Positions 7,401-7,724 of a stretch of DNA of 7,724 nt are shown one piece after another. The stretch is from positions 1 to 7,724 of the forward strand of contig JAQSYB010000082.1 in NCBI GenBank assembly GCA_029256365.1, read 5' to 3'. Within the stretch, counting starts at the first letter, position 1. Every line of letters begins with the position of its first letter. The position numbers and the translations under genes are program-made. Source of the stretch: Clostridia bacterium (GTDB lineage: Bacteria > Bacillota > Clostridia > Lutisporales > Lutisporaceae). The notes under the pieces were generated by a model. That model did not search any database, was not told where the DNA came from, and worked only from the letters and a program-made list of their open reading frames with translations.

Positions 7401-7436
7401 AAAAAGGCCTAAACAAATTGTTTAGGCCTTCTTTTT
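7401..7436. terminator. Strong, probably bidirectional terminator between convergent genes
   Basis: AAGGCCTAAAC pairs with GTTTAGGCCTT around an AAATT loop (stem arms 7404-7414 and 7420-7430). On the plus strand CTTTTT follows; on the minus strand TTTTTAC follows. It starts directly after the ABC-F stop codon. The stop codon of the minus-strand DUF1858-like frame (7422-7424) lies inside the stem, so one hairpin serves both genes. Confidence 0.9.
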
Positions 7437-7634
7437 ATCTATTAAGCTTTTATTTAGTTCATCCATTACGATGTTTAAATCTAGCTTCTTTAATTCAACA
7501 GCCTGTTGAATTGTATTCCCGCACCTTCCGCCTCAGCCACAGCCAATATTGGATAAACCATAGCGTGCTATTACCTTCTTGGTTTTTGGATAGCGCACCA
7601 TAAGTTCTTTAATCCTCATATCAGGACTAATCAT
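7422..7634 (-). CDS. Candidate small selenoprotein, DUF1858-like, with in-frame UGA (Sec34)
   Basis: From the ATG at 7634 the minus strand encodes 70 residues if a single TGA (7533-7535, codon 34) is read through, ending with TAA. The N-terminus MISPDMRIKELMVRYP and the C-terminal TIQQAVELKKLDLNIVMDEL look like the DUF1858 (hybrid-cluster-associated redox disulfide) family. In that family a Cys motif lies between a KYP helix and a final D-x-(D/N)-L-x-x-L-N helix. The UGA falls inside IGCG-U-GGRCG, just where a redox Cys would be, and coding character continues unbroken on both sides. A hairpin suited to a bacterial SECIS follows it. The start has only a weak AGG 8 nt upstream. A partial gene ends 9 nt before the ATG, in the same frame. 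The alternative is a pseudogene with nonsense mutations. The DUF1858 assignment is good; selenocysteine is inference. Confidence 0.55.
7492..7512 (-). promoter_or_regulatory. Candidate bacterial SECIS hairpin downstream of the in-frame UGA
   Basis: The minus strand holds a 21-nt near-perfect palindrome: nine base pairs (AATTCAACA with TGTTGAATT) closed by a GGC loop. The loop begins 29 nt after the UGA. Published bacterial SECIS models, as I recall them, ask for a short stem-loop with G in the first two loop positions about 16-37 nt after the UGA. The top, CA-GGC-UG, also resembles the CA-GGUC-UG top of the E. coli fdhF element. The structure lies inside the reading frame, as is normal for bacteria. 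Confidence 0.5.
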
Positions 7635-7643
7635 GCTATGAAC

Positions 7644-7724
7644 CTAGATGGTATTATAAGGTGTTATTGCTCTATCAAGCTGTGCAGGATTAAAGGATGG
7701 TAGAACTTCGAACTCAAATCTCTC
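7644..7724 (-). CDS. C-terminal end of an unidentified protein (partial)
   Basis: The last 26 codons of a minus-strand frame enter from the right edge and end with TAG at 7644-7646. The residues include VLPSFNPAQLDRAITPYNTI, which reads like real protein, with normal codon use and no stops. I do not recognise the family. It ends 9 nt before the DUF1858-like ATG and in the same frame, so the two could be an operon or, if TAG is a mutation, parts of one decayed gene. Confidence 0.5.
   Translation of the reverse strand, partial: ERFEFEVLPSFNPAQLDRAITPYNTI

Noticed and set aside
7418..7603. Plus-strand frame of 61 codons after the ABC-F gene
   Set aside because: It begins inside the terminator, has no ribosome binding site and lies opposite the DUF1858-like frame, which has recognisable family sequence. 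It is a shadow.
7653..7678. TATAAT with TTGATA on the minus strand, as a promoter for the DUF1858-like gene
   Set aside because: The spacer is only 14 nt, and both boxes lie inside the coding end of the partial upstream gene (Thr-Pro-Tyr-Asn-Thr and Leu-Asp-Arg codons).

Overview
The window is AT-rich DNA with compact operons, strong AGGAGG-like ribosome binding sites, TATAAT-type promoter boxes and GC-stem/T-tract terminators. Its protein families look like those of a low-GC Firmicute, most likely a member of the Clostridia. The ABC-F protein closely resembles Bacillus subtilis YfmM, as I recall that sequence. A putative selenoprotein at the right edge would also fit a clostridial host. I cannot name the species.

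Left and centre (1-4250, all minus strand): a surface-glycan operon transcribed right to left. It starts with a glucose-1-phosphate cytidylyltransferase (rfbF-like, real start TTG at 4178). An NAD-dependent sugar-nucleotide dehydratase of the CDP-glucose 4,6-dehydratase type follows. After these come three tandem, clearly paralogous GT-A glycosyltransferases, the last cut by the window edge. Gaps between these genes are only 4-17 nt. The first two enzymes would make CDP-glucose and then CDP-4-keto-6-deoxyglucose. The transferases would add sugars to a surface polysaccharide or glycoprotein. The later CDP-sugar enzymes are not in the window.

4314-5714: a family 2 glycosyltransferase with its own candidate promoter and a clear intrinsic terminator, also on the minus strand. 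It probably belongs functionally to the glycan locus but is a separate transcription unit.

5747-7436 (plus strand): a stand-alone ABC-F ATPase (yfmM type) with a good sigma-A-like promoter, a good ribosome binding site and a strong terminator.

7422-7724 (minus strand, convergent to the ABC-F gene): the last 26 codons of an unknown gene, then a 70-codon DUF1858-like reading frame interrupted only by an in-frame UGA in a Cys/Gly-rich motif. A perfect hairpin with a GGC apical loop sits downstream of the UGA at a distance fitting a bacterial SECIS element. This is the most interesting item: a candidate small selenoprotein that ordinary gene calling would miss. A decayed gene is the main alternative, because the upstream fragment is in the same frame and separated by a TAG.

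No stretch longer than about 240 bases lacks a gene. I saw no RNA genes, insertion sequences or CRISPR arrays.
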